This document shows, one piece after another, positions 16,527 through 23,424 of a DNA stretch of 64,000 bases (position 1 is its first letter; each line of letters begins with the position of its first letter). The notes below the pieces were generated by a model that did not search any database, was not told the origin of the DNA, and worked only from the letters and a program-made list of their open reading frames with translations. A program made the translations under genes and the position numbers. The stretch spans positions 62,001-126,000 of the forward strand of contig NZ_JBFRXP010000002.1 in assembly GCF_041146875.1 (NCBI RefSeq), given 5' to 3'. The stretch is from Igneacidithiobacillus sp041146875 (GTDB lineage Bacteria; Pseudomonadota; Gammaproteobacteria; Acidithiobacillales; Acidithiobacillaceae).

Positions 16527-17072
16527 TCACGGAATGGATTTGCCCAGATGGTAATGCGTGGCCACCGCGTGCCCGATGGCCATAGCCACGCTTTCCGGCA
16601 GGAATATCTGAATGGAAGGGGCGGCCACATCCACGTCCACTATCAGATGCATCCCTGCTGCCGCGTTACGATAGGACCGCCGCGCGTTGTTGGACTGGCC
16701 GGTCATGGCGCATAAGTAACGAAATAGCAGACATCCCACGAGGATGCCCGCTGGCCGTTCAAATAACAGACGGTCGTTTTCCGGGCAATCCGGGGCCTTC
16801 GGATCGTTTGCAATCCACGGTGCATGGCGCACCACAAGCTCGTGATCTGCGGACATGCCCAGCATGTCGAGGTACTTCAGGGTGGGGCGGATGACCGTGT
16901 CGCGCAGGAAACCTGCCACCATGGCAGGGGTTTTCATGGTCCCTGGTGGAAGGGGGGGTACGTTCTCCTCCAGGAAGAGACGGGCTTCCAATGTGGCGAT
17001 GGTGAACGCGGTAAGCGGCAAGACGCTTGCGGCTCGATCCTGCATACGCGAGGTGGGTAAGGTGTTTTTCAA
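16527..17072 (-). CDS. Hypothetical protein, 181 aa
   Basis: Not recognised. It probably starts at TTG 17072, with GAGG about eight bases upstream. It has moderately hydrophobic stretches (FERPAGILVGCLLFRYLCAM) but no clear signal peptide. The C-terminal segment SIQIFLPESVAMAIGHAVATHYHLGKS resembles the membrane-free helical ends of small plasmid proteins. It has its own promoter-like element at 17105-17131. Confidence 0.5.
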   Translation of the reverse strand: MKNTLPTSRMQDRAASVLPLTAFTIATLEARLFLEENVPPLPPGTMKTPAMVAGFLRDTVIRPTLKYLDMLGMSADHELVVRHAPWIANDPKAPDCPENDRLLFERPAGILVGCLLFRYLCAMTGQSNNARRSYRNAAAGMHLIVDVDVAAPSIQIFLPESVAMAIGHAVATHYHLGKSIP

Positions 17073-17104
17073 AGGAGCATCCTCATATCGACAATGTTCC
17101 CCGG

Positions 17105-17131
17105 GGTATAGCCCGATCCCGTTGCAGCCTT
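17105..17131 (-). promoter_or_regulatory. Promoter-like element (N15-TATACC) for the 181-aa gene
   Basis: On the minus strand TATACC is preceded by GCAACGGGATCGGGC, the same GCAAC-type spacer seen at 17256 and 21144; the upstream hexamer (AAGGCT) fits poorly. Confidence 0.5.
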
Positions 17132-17150
17132 TGATGGGTGATTCCTCGAC

Positions 17151-17227
17151 AAGGAGGTAGGGGATAGGTGGGCAAGAGGCCTCGGCTAGCTCATACGTAG
17201 TAGAGATTTCCTATCCCCTTGTTTTTT
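17151..17227 (+). ncRNA. Candidate c4-like antisense RNA with intrinsic-terminator end
   Basis: AGGGGATAGG (17159-17168) pairs perfectly with CCTATCCCCT (17210-17219), closing a ~40-base structured loop, and a run of six T follows at 17222-17227. Inside the loop, CCTCGG (17180-17185) is complementary to CCGAGG (17296-17301), which overlaps the ribosome-binding site of the Ash/antirepressor gene. In phages P1, P7 and P4 a c4-type RNA upstream of icd/ash-ant works this way; here it is inferred from structure and position only. Confidence 0.45.
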
Positions 17228-17249
17228 ATGCGCTCGACAAGAGCCCCTC

Positions 17250-17276
17250 CGTGACGCAACGGGCTTTGGCTATACC
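17250..17276 (+). promoter_or_regulatory. Promoter-like element (CGTGAC-N15-TATACC) for ash/antirepressor
   Basis: TATACC at 17271-17276 is preceded by GCAACGGGCTTTGGC and CGTGAC; it lies 34 bases before the ATG at 17310. Confidence 0.6.
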
Positions 17277-17309
17277 TACTTATCGAACCGTTTTTCCGAG
17301 GGGTTTTGC

Positions 17310-18221
17310 ATGCCAGAAGCCGTCGATTTTGGGTGCCATCAGCGGCAGGTGCCGCCGCGCGTTCGCGCGTGGATGAATGGATTTGACACCTTCGCCGTCC
17401 GGGTCTACGCTGGTTTTGTCACCGGGGTTCCGGTGATCGGGTTTGGAAGCCCGGAAACAAACGGCGGACAGCCGCCCTTTCCCTTTGGGATGCGGCATTT
17501 TTTACGTCCGTGGTCTGGCTTTGCTCCTATGGGCGGGCCGGACGGGGAGCCGAAAGGCTCGCCGGTACCGTTTGGCCGGTCTTCCAACCCGTCCGGTTCC
17601 GCCCACCCTTTTGGAAGGGGGTTGGCGGTGCAACAACCGCGCAAACGGAGTATCGCTATGACCACACCTAATTCTCGGGGTGCTGCCGCGCCGTTGCAGG
17701 CGTCCACGCCCGTCGTTTTTCAATTCCACTCCCTCGAAGTCCGTACTCTGGAACGTGATGGCCAGATCTGGTTCGTCGCCAGCGATGTCGCCCAGGCTCT
17801 CGGCTATCGCGAGGCTGAGCGATTGACCCGTTGGCTCGATGATGATGAAAAGGGTACCCACATTGTGGGGACCCTTGGCGGCGATCAAACCGTCACCATC
17901 CTCTCCGAATCTGGTCTCTACCACGCCCTCTTGAAATCTCGCCGCCCGGAAGCCAAGCCCTTCCGGCGCTGGGTGACGCAGGAAGTGCTCCCGGCCATCC
18001 GCCAGCAGGGCGGGTATGTCGCGCCGCAGGCGGCGGCTTCCGCCCATCTGGTCGCTTTGCCCGGCATGAAGCTGCTCCTCACCTTCGATGCGGATGGGCG
18101 CTACCGTGCCGAGCCGGTACCGGAAGGCGCCATGGTCGTTACCGCCCAACAGATCGCCGATATCGTGGAGGCCAACGGCTATATCCTGGCGAAACCCGTC
18201 GATAAGGGGTTCAAGTTATGA
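17310..18221 (+). CDS. Ash/Icd-like leader joined to a BRO-N antirepressor
   Basis: 303 residues in one frame from an ATG preceded by GAGGGG. Residues 1-115 resemble the phage Ash/Icd family (short Gly/Pro-rich segments such as GFAPMGGPDGEPKGSP and PFPFGMRHFLRPW). From about residue 117 (internal ATG at 17658 with GGAG upstream) a BRO-N domain runs: VFQFHSLEVRTLERDGQIWF, VASDVAQALGYRE, LSESGLYHALLKSRRPEAK and FRRWVTQEVLPAIRQQGGY. In P1-like phages icd and ant overlap and are controlled by an upstream antisense RNA; a candidate RNA is present here. Whether the cell makes the fusion, the short BRO form, or both is open. Confidence 0.7.
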   Translation: MPEAVDFGCHQRQVPPRVRAWMNGFDTFAVRVYAGFVTGVPVIGFGSPETNGGQPPFPFGMRHFLRPWSGFAPMGGPDGEPKGSPVPFGRSSNPSGSAHPFGRGLAVQQPRKRSIAMTTPNSRGAAAPLQASTPVVFQFHSLEVRTLERDGQIWFVASDVAQALGYREAERLTRWLDDDEKGTHIVGTLGGDQTVTILSESGLYHALLKSRRPEAKPFRRWVTQEVLPAIRQQGGYVAPQAAASAHLVALPGMKLLLTFDADGRYRAEPVPEGAMVVTAQQIADIVEANGYILAKPVDKGFKL

Positions 18222-18251
18222 GCCATGCTCCGGGGAAAAACCTGCCAGCAA

Positions 18252-18278
18252 CCGATCGCCATTTTGCGTGGCTATACC
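18252..18278 (+). promoter_or_regulatory. Promoter-like element (CCGATC-N15-TATACC) for the replication operon
   Basis: A perfect match to the consensus: CCGATC at 18252-18257, spacer GCCATTTTGCGTGGC, TATACC at 18273-18278. It lies 133 bases before the first start with a good ribosome-binding site (18411). Confidence 0.7.
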
Positions 18279-18410
18279 TACTCAGAAACCCGCGCCCGGC
18301 GCGCGGTATGTCAGCTTCTATGCCAGGAAACGGGGGCACCCGGATTGCGTTTCACGGTCCGCGCAACAACTCCTGGCGCCTATTCCCTGGCCGTGCAAGG
18401 AGGTTCGTAC

Positions 18411-18566
18411 ATGTCCGCCGATCAACAGCTTCCTGATCCGCCAGTACCACAAGACATTGACAAGCCCATGGCATTGCATGGCTTCCCCTTATGTTCTGAT
18501 GGCCGTCTCTATCATCTGGTGCTGGCAGAAATGGCGCTGGACGAGGTTGGAGACGGCCATGTGTAA
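18411..18566 (+). CDS. 51-aa leader ORF resembling an internally deleted DUF1376 domain
   Basis: A perfect AAGGAGG precedes this ATG. The protein opens LPDPPVPQDID and continues MALHGFPLCSDGRLYHLVLAEMALDE. The full-length downstream protein has PPIPQDAD near its start and MVLHGWDLCSDGRLYHQAVA about 85 residues later, so the small protein looks like that domain with the middle removed. Its TAA overlaps the ATG of the DUF1376 gene (ATGTGTAA), so it may couple translation or act as a partner or inhibitor of the larger protein. Confidence 0.6.
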   Translation: MSADQQLPDPPVPQDIDKPMALHGFPLCSDGRLYHLVLAEMALDEVGDGHV

Positions 18567-19605
18567 CCAGCCTATACCATTCTTTGCCGGCACATCGGAT
18601 ATCGAGCCGCCCATTCCGCAGGATGCGGACCTCCGTAGCGTCCGCTGGTACAAACTGGACATGGTCAGCCTGCTGAACTCGGATTTCATGCAACTGGCCT
18701 CCCCGGAAGAGTTCAAGGCCGCTTTCCTGCTATGGACCAAGAGCATCCACCAGGTCCCTGCTGGCAGCCTACCCAACGACGAGGCCATTTTGGCGAAGCT
18801 GGCCGGAGGATATGACCACCGCCGGAAACTATGGGAGCGTATCCGTGCCATGGTGCTCCATGGCTGGGACTTGTGCTCGGATGGCAGGCTGTATCACCAG
18901 GCGGTGGCCGGGACGGTCCTGGACATTCTCGCATCGGCACACGCGCCTACTGCAGTTACTGCACCGCAATCCGCACGGGATATCGCCAGGGAAAAGGCCG
19001 CAGAGCGGCAGCGCAGGTTCCGCGAGAAACAGCGCAACCTACGGACGATGGAGGCTGCTCTCGCCCGCCAAGATAGCGAAGTGGCGCCGACGCCGGCTAG
19101 TGTCTCCGTCGTAACGCCAGAGTCCTCGGTAACGTCACCAGTAACGCCCGTAACGTTACGCGTAACGCCCGTAACGTTACCTATTAAAGAAGAAGATAAA
19201 GATGAAGATAAAGAAGTAACGTTACGCGTAACGTTACCCGTAACGGAGGACGTAACGCCTCCCGTAACGTCACAAGAGCCGTTACCAGAGTCTGGGGACA
19301 CGTTCTCCCCAACCCGGGAAGGCACGCTCTGCAAGCAGTTGCGGGCCCTCGGCGTTCGTGCGGCCCCGCACATGGTGGTCGTGAAGGAGATGTGCTCTCG
19401 TCATTCCGATGAACACATTATCGCGGCTGCGGAAATCGCTTTGGAGAAAAAAGGAGCAGGGATACATGTCGGCTACATCGCCGCGATGCTGAAAGATCCC
19501 GGTTCAGGGAAAAACAGAGCAAAGAGCAAGCCGCCCGCTGGCCCGCCCAATCGTCAACTGATTCCCCCCGTTGCCGTCGGCTCGTCCCATTACGCCAAAT
19601 TGTAG
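18559..19605 (+). CDS. DUF1376 (YdaU-type) replication protein
   Basis: About 348 residues. The DUF1376 domain spans residues 25-125: RWYKLDMVSLLNSDFMQLA, AAFLLWTKSIHQVPAGSLP and VLHGWDLCSDGRLYHQAVAG. A basic helix (AREKAAERQRRFREKQRNLR) follows, then a low-complexity Val/Thr-rich linker encoded by GTAACG repeats (about 185-240), and a C-terminal domain (LCKQLRALGVRAAPHMVVVK ... GIHVGYIAAMLKDPG). DUF1376 proteins stand next to DnaC-type loaders in phages, like lambda O beside P; the same order is seen here. The ATG overlaps the stop of the 51-residue leader. Origin recognition is inferred. Confidence 0.8.
   Translation: MCNQPIPFFAGTSDIEPPIPQDADLRSVRWYKLDMVSLLNSDFMQLASPEEFKAAFLLWTKSIHQVPAGSLPNDEAILAKLAGGYDHRRKLWERIRAMVLHGWDLCSDGRLYHQAVAGTVLDILASAHAPTAVTAPQSARDIAREKAAERQRRFREKQRNLRTMEAALARQDSEVAPTPASVSVVTPESSVTSPVTPVTLRVTPVTLPIKEEDKDEDKEVTLRVTLPVTEDVTPPVTSQEPLPESGDTFSPTREGTLCKQLRALGVRAAPHMVVVKEMCSRHSDEHIIAAAEIALEKKGAGIHVGYIAAMLKDPGSGKNRAKSKPPAGPPNRQLIPPVAVGSSHYAKL
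19111..19286 (+). repeat. Cluster of GTAACG repeats inside the replication gene, candidate origin
   Basis: Eleven direct GTAACG copies start at 19111, 19129, 19141, 19150, 19162, 19171, 19216, 19228, 19240, 19252 and 19264, plus five CGTTAC. Many form the palindrome GTAACGTTAC. A purine/A-rich stretch (19182-19215) splits the cluster. All spacings are multiples of three, so they also encode Val-Thr repeats. Confidence 0.6.
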
Positions 19606-19614
19606 GAGGTCACC

Positions 19615-20439
19615 ATGTCCAGCCCGAAAAAGTTCGAAAGCAAAGCGCAGCCGCTGGTCCCGATCGGGGATTTGGCCCAGGCCCTCCTCGCCCGGTGGGG
19701 ATTCGATTCGAACAATGTGGCGATTCTCCCTGCTCGACACCCTATGTACCGCGAATGCGAACGCCATGGGCGCTATCCCATCTCGATGGTGGATGATCAG
19801 GGTGTCGTCCGCTATCTCCAGCCTGTGTGCCCTGCATGCGCGGCGGAGGCGGCATCGCGCGGACTCATGGAGAGAGCGGCCATTCCCAGCCGATATGCCG
19901 AGTGCGACTTCAGCAACTATGTGGTCGATGTACCGGGACAACAAACGGCCCTCGATGTCTGCCTGGACTACGCCGAGCATTTTGCAGAGCACGCCCGCAA
20001 GGGGGCCAGTCTCATCCTTTGTGGGAATCCCGGTACCGGCAAGAACCATTTGGCGGCGGCCATCGCCCGGGCGGTGCTGGCCATGGGAAACAGCGTACTG
20101 CAGGTCACGGCCTACGACATCATCGCCCGGATCCGGGAGACCTGGCGCCGTGGCATTGGCAACGGCACGGAGCTGGAAGTCATCCGCGGCTTTGCGGAAG
20201 TGGGTCTGCTCATCATTGACGAAGTGGGCAAGACCTTTGGAAGCGACGGGGAACGGGTCCACCTGTTCGAGGTGATCGATCACCGGTACCGGAACATGAA
20301 GCCGACCATCATCCTCTCCAACGAGGATGTGGAGGGCGTGGAGCAGTACCTGGGGACCCCGGCCTTCGATCGCCTGTGTCAGAACGGCGGACTGCTGATC
20401 TTCGACTGGCAGAGCTACCGCCGGGGGAGGCCGCAATGA
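19615..20439 (+). CDS. DnaC-like helicase loader ATPase
   Basis: 274 residues. The AAA+ domain has Walker A GNPGTGKNHLAAAIARAVL at about 137-155, with Asn after the Lys exactly as in E. coli DnaC (GKNHLAAAI), and Walker B LLIIDEVGK near 200. The N-terminal third has a zinc-finger-like cluster (Cys48, Cys72, Cys75). DnaC/phage P-type proteins load the replicative helicase onto the origin complex. AGGAGGT stands before the start. The gene lies ten bases behind the DUF1376 gene and overlaps the next by ATGA, giving an O-P-like replication pair. Confidence 0.85.
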   Translation: MSSPKKFESKAQPLVPIGDLAQALLARWGFDSNNVAILPARHPMYRECERHGRYPISMVDDQGVVRYLQPVCPACAAEAASRGLMERAAIPSRYAECDFSNYVVDVPGQQTALDVCLDYAEHFAEHARKGASLILCGNPGTGKNHLAAAIARAVLAMGNSVLQVTAYDIIARIRETWRRGIGNGTELEVIRGFAEVGLLIIDEVGKTFGSDGERVHLFEVIDHRYRNMKPTIILSNEDVEGVEQYLGTPAFDRLCQNGGLLIFDWQSYRRGRPQ

Positions 20440-21110
20440 CCTTAGAGGAAAAACGCATGACCGATTTTCGAGTAGTGGCCCTGGATGTGGACGGTGTCCT
20501 CGGAGATTTCGAGACGCACTGGCGGAAATGCGCCGAAAAAGTGCTTGGGCACGCCTTGGCCAAAGCAAACGATCTGCACAACATGGGGAGCCGGTACGGA
20601 TTGGCTTGCGAGGAAGTGGATGCCGTCTGGAGGGCATTCCATGCAACGGAATGGGCCAGCCTGCCTTTGTACGAGCATGCTTTCGATCTGGTGCTTGCGC
20701 TGGAGGACCTGGGCTGCCAAGTCTGGGCGGTGACCAGCATTGATGAGCGGCATCGCGCCGCGCGGGCGGAAAGCCTCAGAGGACTGATTCCAGATGGGCG
20801 CATCGTGTGTGTAGGGCATACCGCACCCGCCAGCGCCAAGGCGACCGTGCTGCGGAATCTGGGGGCTCTTGCAGGGCGCAATCCTCTTGCAGGGCGCGAA
20901 CCCGTGGCGTTCCTGGATGACCATCCCGCCAATACCAATGCCGCCCTCGGCGTGGTTAACCTGTCGGTCCTGCTGGATCGGGGGTATCAGGGGCTGGAAG
21001 CGCCGGAGTATGGGGTGACGGTTATCGACGATCCGATGGACTTCCCTGTGCTGGTGGAGCAGTTGTTACGCAGGACAAGTCTTGTCGCAGGCCAAGGGAT
21101 GGCGGCATGA
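20436..21110 (+). CDS. HAD-superfamily phosphatase/nucleotidase
   Basis: About 224 residues from an ATG that overlaps the dnaC-like stop (ATGA) behind GGGAGG; an alternative Met at 20457 follows AGAGGA. HAD motifs are complete: I VALDVDGVLGDF (Asp nucleophile and Asp+2), II WAVTSID, III Lys in ASAKATVL, IV FLDDHPAN. Size and motif spacing fit small 5'(3')-nucleotidase-like HADs. Its place between a helicase loader and SSB suggests a role in nucleotide supply or removal of modified dNMPs during element replication, which is inference. Confidence 0.75.
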   Translation: MTLEEKRMTDFRVVALDVDGVLGDFETHWRKCAEKVLGHALAKANDLHNMGSRYGLACEEVDAVWRAFHATEWASLPLYEHAFDLVLALEDLGCQVWAVTSIDERHRAARAESLRGLIPDGRIVCVGHTAPASAKATVLRNLGALAGRNPLAGREPVAFLDDHPANTNAALGVVNLSVLLDRGYQGLEAPEYGVTVIDDPMDFPVLVEQLLRRTSLVAGQGMAA

Positions 21111-21137
21111 GCCAACTCTATGGCGTCAACCTCTGGG

Positions 21138-21164
21138 CGTATCGCAACAGCGCGATGCTATACC
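21138..21164 (+). promoter_or_regulatory. Promoter-like element (CGTATC-N15-TATACC) for ssb
   Basis: CGTATC at 21138-21143, spacer GCAACAGCGCGATGC, TATACC at 21159-21164, 58 bases before the ssb start. Confidence 0.6.
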
Positions 21165-21221
21165 CCTTTGGAGCCGGAGAATCCGGCATCGCCTTTGATA
21201 ATTTTGAACAGGAGAGTCCTC

Positions 21222-21713
21222 ATGTCGGGTGTCAATAAAGTGATTTTACTCGGTCATCTGGGGCGCGACCCCGAGATGCGGTTCATGCCAGACGGCAAGG
21301 CAGTAGCAACATTGGCGATTGCCACGTCAGAGACCTTCAAAGACAAGAACGGAGACCGCCAGGAGCGGACCGAGTGGCATCGTGCCAGCCTGTTCGGCAA
21401 AACGGCAGAGGTCGCCGGGGAGTATCTTCGCAAGGGAAGTCAGGCGTACATCGAGGGGCGCATTCGCACCAGAAAATGGACCGACAAGGACGGTCAGGAG
21501 CGGTATTCCACGGAGATCGCGGGCGACCGGCTCCAGTTGATTGGTGGCCGCCGCGACGGGGCCGAAGGCGGCAGCCCAGCGCCACAGCATGGAGGCGGGG
21601 GCGGCGATATGGGTCCTGATGGCGGGTTTGAAGATGATGATATTCCGTTTGTCACCCGCGCCATGGTCGATGATGGTAATCGCTGGATGCGCCGGGTGGC
21701 ACGGTGGATGTGA
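21222..21713 (+). CDS. ssb: Single-stranded DNA-binding protein
   Basis: 163 residues. The OB fold occupies residues 1-110: MSGVNKVILLGHLGRDPEMR, then ATLAIATSE, TEWHRASLFGKTAEVAGEYL and GRIRTRKWTDKDGQ. A Gly-rich linker leads to the acidic tip DDDIPF that recruits DNA-repair and replication proteins. Unusually the tip is not terminal: 20 more residues (VTRAMVDDGNRWMRRVARWM) follow. CAGGAG precedes the ATG. A strong intrinsic terminator follows, so ssb has its own transcription unit. Confidence 0.92.
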   Translation: MSGVNKVILLGHLGRDPEMRFMPDGKAVATLAIATSETFKDKNGDRQERTEWHRASLFGKTAEVAGEYLRKGSQAYIEGRIRTRKWTDKDGQERYSTEIAGDRLQLIGGRRDGAEGGSPAPQHGGGGGDMGPDGGFEDDDIPFVTRAMVDDGNRWMRRVARWM

Positions 21714-21743
21714 TCAGTTTGTAGCGGTTGTTTTGCGGCTATT

Positions 21744-21767
21744 GGGCGGACTCGTCCGCCCTTTTTT
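21744..21767 (+). terminator. Intrinsic terminator after ssb
   Basis: GGGCGGA-CTCG-TCCGCCC followed by six T residues. Confidence 0.9.
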
Positions 21768-21786
21768 AAAGCGTAAGGAGAGAGAA

Positions 21787-22482
21787 ATGAATGTTGTATT
21801 GCATGATTTTGGCAACGGTGATGGACCTATACCGGCACGAAAACATAAAAATGGTGGCGGGTGGGTTTCAACGGAGGCAACCGTGCATCCCGATGCCCGA
21901 ATAGAAAATGAAGCCATGGTCATCGGAAGAGCCAGGTTGGGTCCGCAGGCGGTCTTGCGTGACCAATCATCCATCGTTGGTGACGTGCAGATTACGGGCG
22001 AAGCCCTGCTAGAAGATCGTGCAAGTATTAAGGATCGAGTCCGCATTGACGGTGCTATCGCCATGTCAGGATCATCTACGATTGGCGAAGATGCCTGGGT
22101 GCAGAAGGACGCTATACTGACAGTTTCCAGGCAGGCAAGTATGCGTGGGGATGCAATAATCCTGAACGGTGAAACAGGACTGGATGGAATGGCGGTTGTC
22201 GCGGGCTTTTCGCGCTTGAGCGGAAATTTGTACTTCTCTGACGCGATTACCGTGAATGCAGAATTGGATGATAATCCGCGCATGATCATAAAAGGTATGC
22301 ATTTGCTGGACTTCATTTTAGATGAGTACGGAGTTATCTGGTTTTGTGTAGAAGGAAGACCGATTCGATTTGACTTAAAAGCAGGAGAATACGACGATAA
22401 TCTGAAAGCTCTGTCTAACATAACACATCTTGAGAAATTGAAAAAATTAAGAAGTTTTCTCCAATCAAAGATCTCTCATTAA
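21787..22482 (+). CDS. Left-handed/polymer-forming beta-helix protein (YdcK-like)
   Basis: About 231 residues with GTAAGGAG before the start. Residues 25-160 contain hexapeptide-style repeats ([VI]xxxAx): TVHPDARIENEAMVIGRA, AVLRDQSSIVGDVQ, ALLEDRASIKDRVRIDG, AIAMSGSSTIGEDAWVQ and so on, predicting a short beta-helix without an acyltransferase active site. The C-terminal 70 residues are charged and more A/T-rich. Similar proteins of unknown function occur in E. coli and plasmids. The gene overlaps the end of the convergent 222-residue gene by 18 bases. Confidence 0.65.
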   Translation: MNVVLHDFGNGDGPIPARKHKNGGGWVSTEATVHPDARIENEAMVIGRARLGPQAVLRDQSSIVGDVQITGEALLEDRASIKDRVRIDGAIAMSGSSTIGEDAWVQKDAILTVSRQASMRGDAIILNGETGLDGMAVVAGFSRLSGNLYFSDAITVNAELDDNPRMIIKGMHLLDFILDEYGVIWFCVEGRPIRFDLKAGEYDDNLKALSNITHLEKLKKLRSFLQSKISH

Positions 22483-23133
22483 AGTTTCTATGGTTACGCC
22501 GGGCTTTTCTTTGCTGCTCCATGCAAGCGTAACATTTTTTTGTTTAAGGATGGAGATAAATTTCCCTACGGTATCTTTATCTGCTTCAATAAAAATGTAT
22601 AACTTGCGAAGTGTTTGTTCGCGCGGGTGTTTATCTGGCGGCAGCAACCTTGGTCCAATCAAATGGGTTTTTTCTGCGTCATCAACGATTTTGTATTTCC
22701 TGTTTACAACGGGGAAGTTTTCGCGCAGCGTCTTTCTGAAGTGGCCAAAATCTATGTGGTCCGGTATTGCATTATTGATCTCCTGAAAAAATTTTCTTAA
22801 ATCAAACGGCTGTCTCCCGCCCCCTTGAATTTCAAGCTCATCTCTTACCGCCTTATCGATGTCGTCGTCTGTATAAATGTTAAAAACGCCGTTTTTATGC
22901 GAGCCGTACAATTTTCTTTCTAAAAGCTGCTTTGATCTTCTCAGGTAAAGGAAGAGAATATCTTTTGAATTTTCTCCTGCTTCAGTTTTCTGTTCAAAAA
23001 ACATCATAAACACAAAGAGCCCATTTTGAAATGGCACTTCAAAAGCAATGGTTCCTCGATTGTGCTCCATTGCATCATTATAAATTGGTCCAAGTCTTGA
23101 AAGATTTATCGGAACACCCATGCAGACCACCAT
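22465..23133 (-). CDS. Hypothetical protein, 222 aa, low G+C
   Basis: Not recognised. The start at 23133 has GAGGG eight bases upstream; the longer frame to 23319 runs through a hairpin and repeat and is not favoured. Lys/Asp/Phe-rich, cytoplasmic, with RKFFQEINNAIPDHIDFGHF and a C-terminal helical part KLYIFIEADKDTVGKFISIL. Its base composition is clearly lower in G+C than the backbone, suggesting recent acquisition. A lone 39-bp repeat lies upstream at 23178. Confidence 0.55.
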   Translation of the reverse strand: MVVCMGVPINLSRLGPIYNDAMEHNRGTIAFEVPFQNGLFVFMMFFEQKTEAGENSKDILFLYLRRSKQLLERKLYGSHKNGVFNIYTDDDIDKAVRDELEIQGGGRQPFDLRKFFQEINNAIPDHIDFGHFRKTLRENFPVVNRKYKIVDDAEKTHLIGPRLLPPDKHPREQTLRKLYIFIEADKDTVGKFISILKQKNVTLAWSSKEKPGVTIETLMRDL

Positions 23134-23177
23134 TTGCCAATCCCTCACCAAACATGAAAGTACAACCACAAAGGAAG

Positions 23178-23216
23178 GAACGCAAGATAAAGGGCTCACG
23201 GCTTTGGTATAGCTTT
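23178..23216. repeat. 39-bp single-arm repeat, second copy (inverted)
   Basis: The complement of the sequence at 11936-11974 with two substitutions. Its arm GGTATAGCTTT belongs to the palindromic repeat family. Confidence 0.8.
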
Positions 23217-23237
23217 CTGTTGCCGTGCCGTGAGCCC
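23192..23237. other. Large hairpin with 11-bp perfect stem
   Basis: GGGCTCACGGC (23192-23202) pairs exactly with GCCGTGAGCCC (23227-23237) around a 24-base loop holding GGTATAGC. It may stop transcription entering from either side or be a recombination scar; there is no long T run. Confidence 0.55.
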
Positions 23238-23363
23238 TTGTCGTCCACCCCATGCGCCTTCCCGATGAACCATCCCCGCAATGGCACAGGCGGCGCGCCT
23301 CCTTTGTGCCGTAGCTCACGCTCCGTCACATCCATTGCCAGGGCTTCTGCTGTTGCCCCCCTG

Positions 23364-23390
23364 CCGATCGCCTTTCTCTCTCGCTATACC
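23364..23390 (+). promoter_or_regulatory. Promoter-like element (CCGATC-N15-TATACC) for the outer-membrane operon
   Basis: CCGATC, spacer GCCTTTCTCTCTCGC, TATACC, 34 bases before the ATG at 23425. Confidence 0.7.
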
Positions 23391-23424
23391 CAGGCGGATT
23401 TCCACACAACAGGAGAATGCCTGG

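Noticed and set aside
19111..19286. GTAACG repeats as a CRISPR array
   Set aside because: The unit is 6-10 bases, spacings are 9-18 bases in frame with a coding sequence, and there are no cas genes.
19504..20646. 380-aa minus-strand frame across the dnaC-like gene
   Set aside because: Shadow of two well-supported plus-strand genes with conserved motifs.
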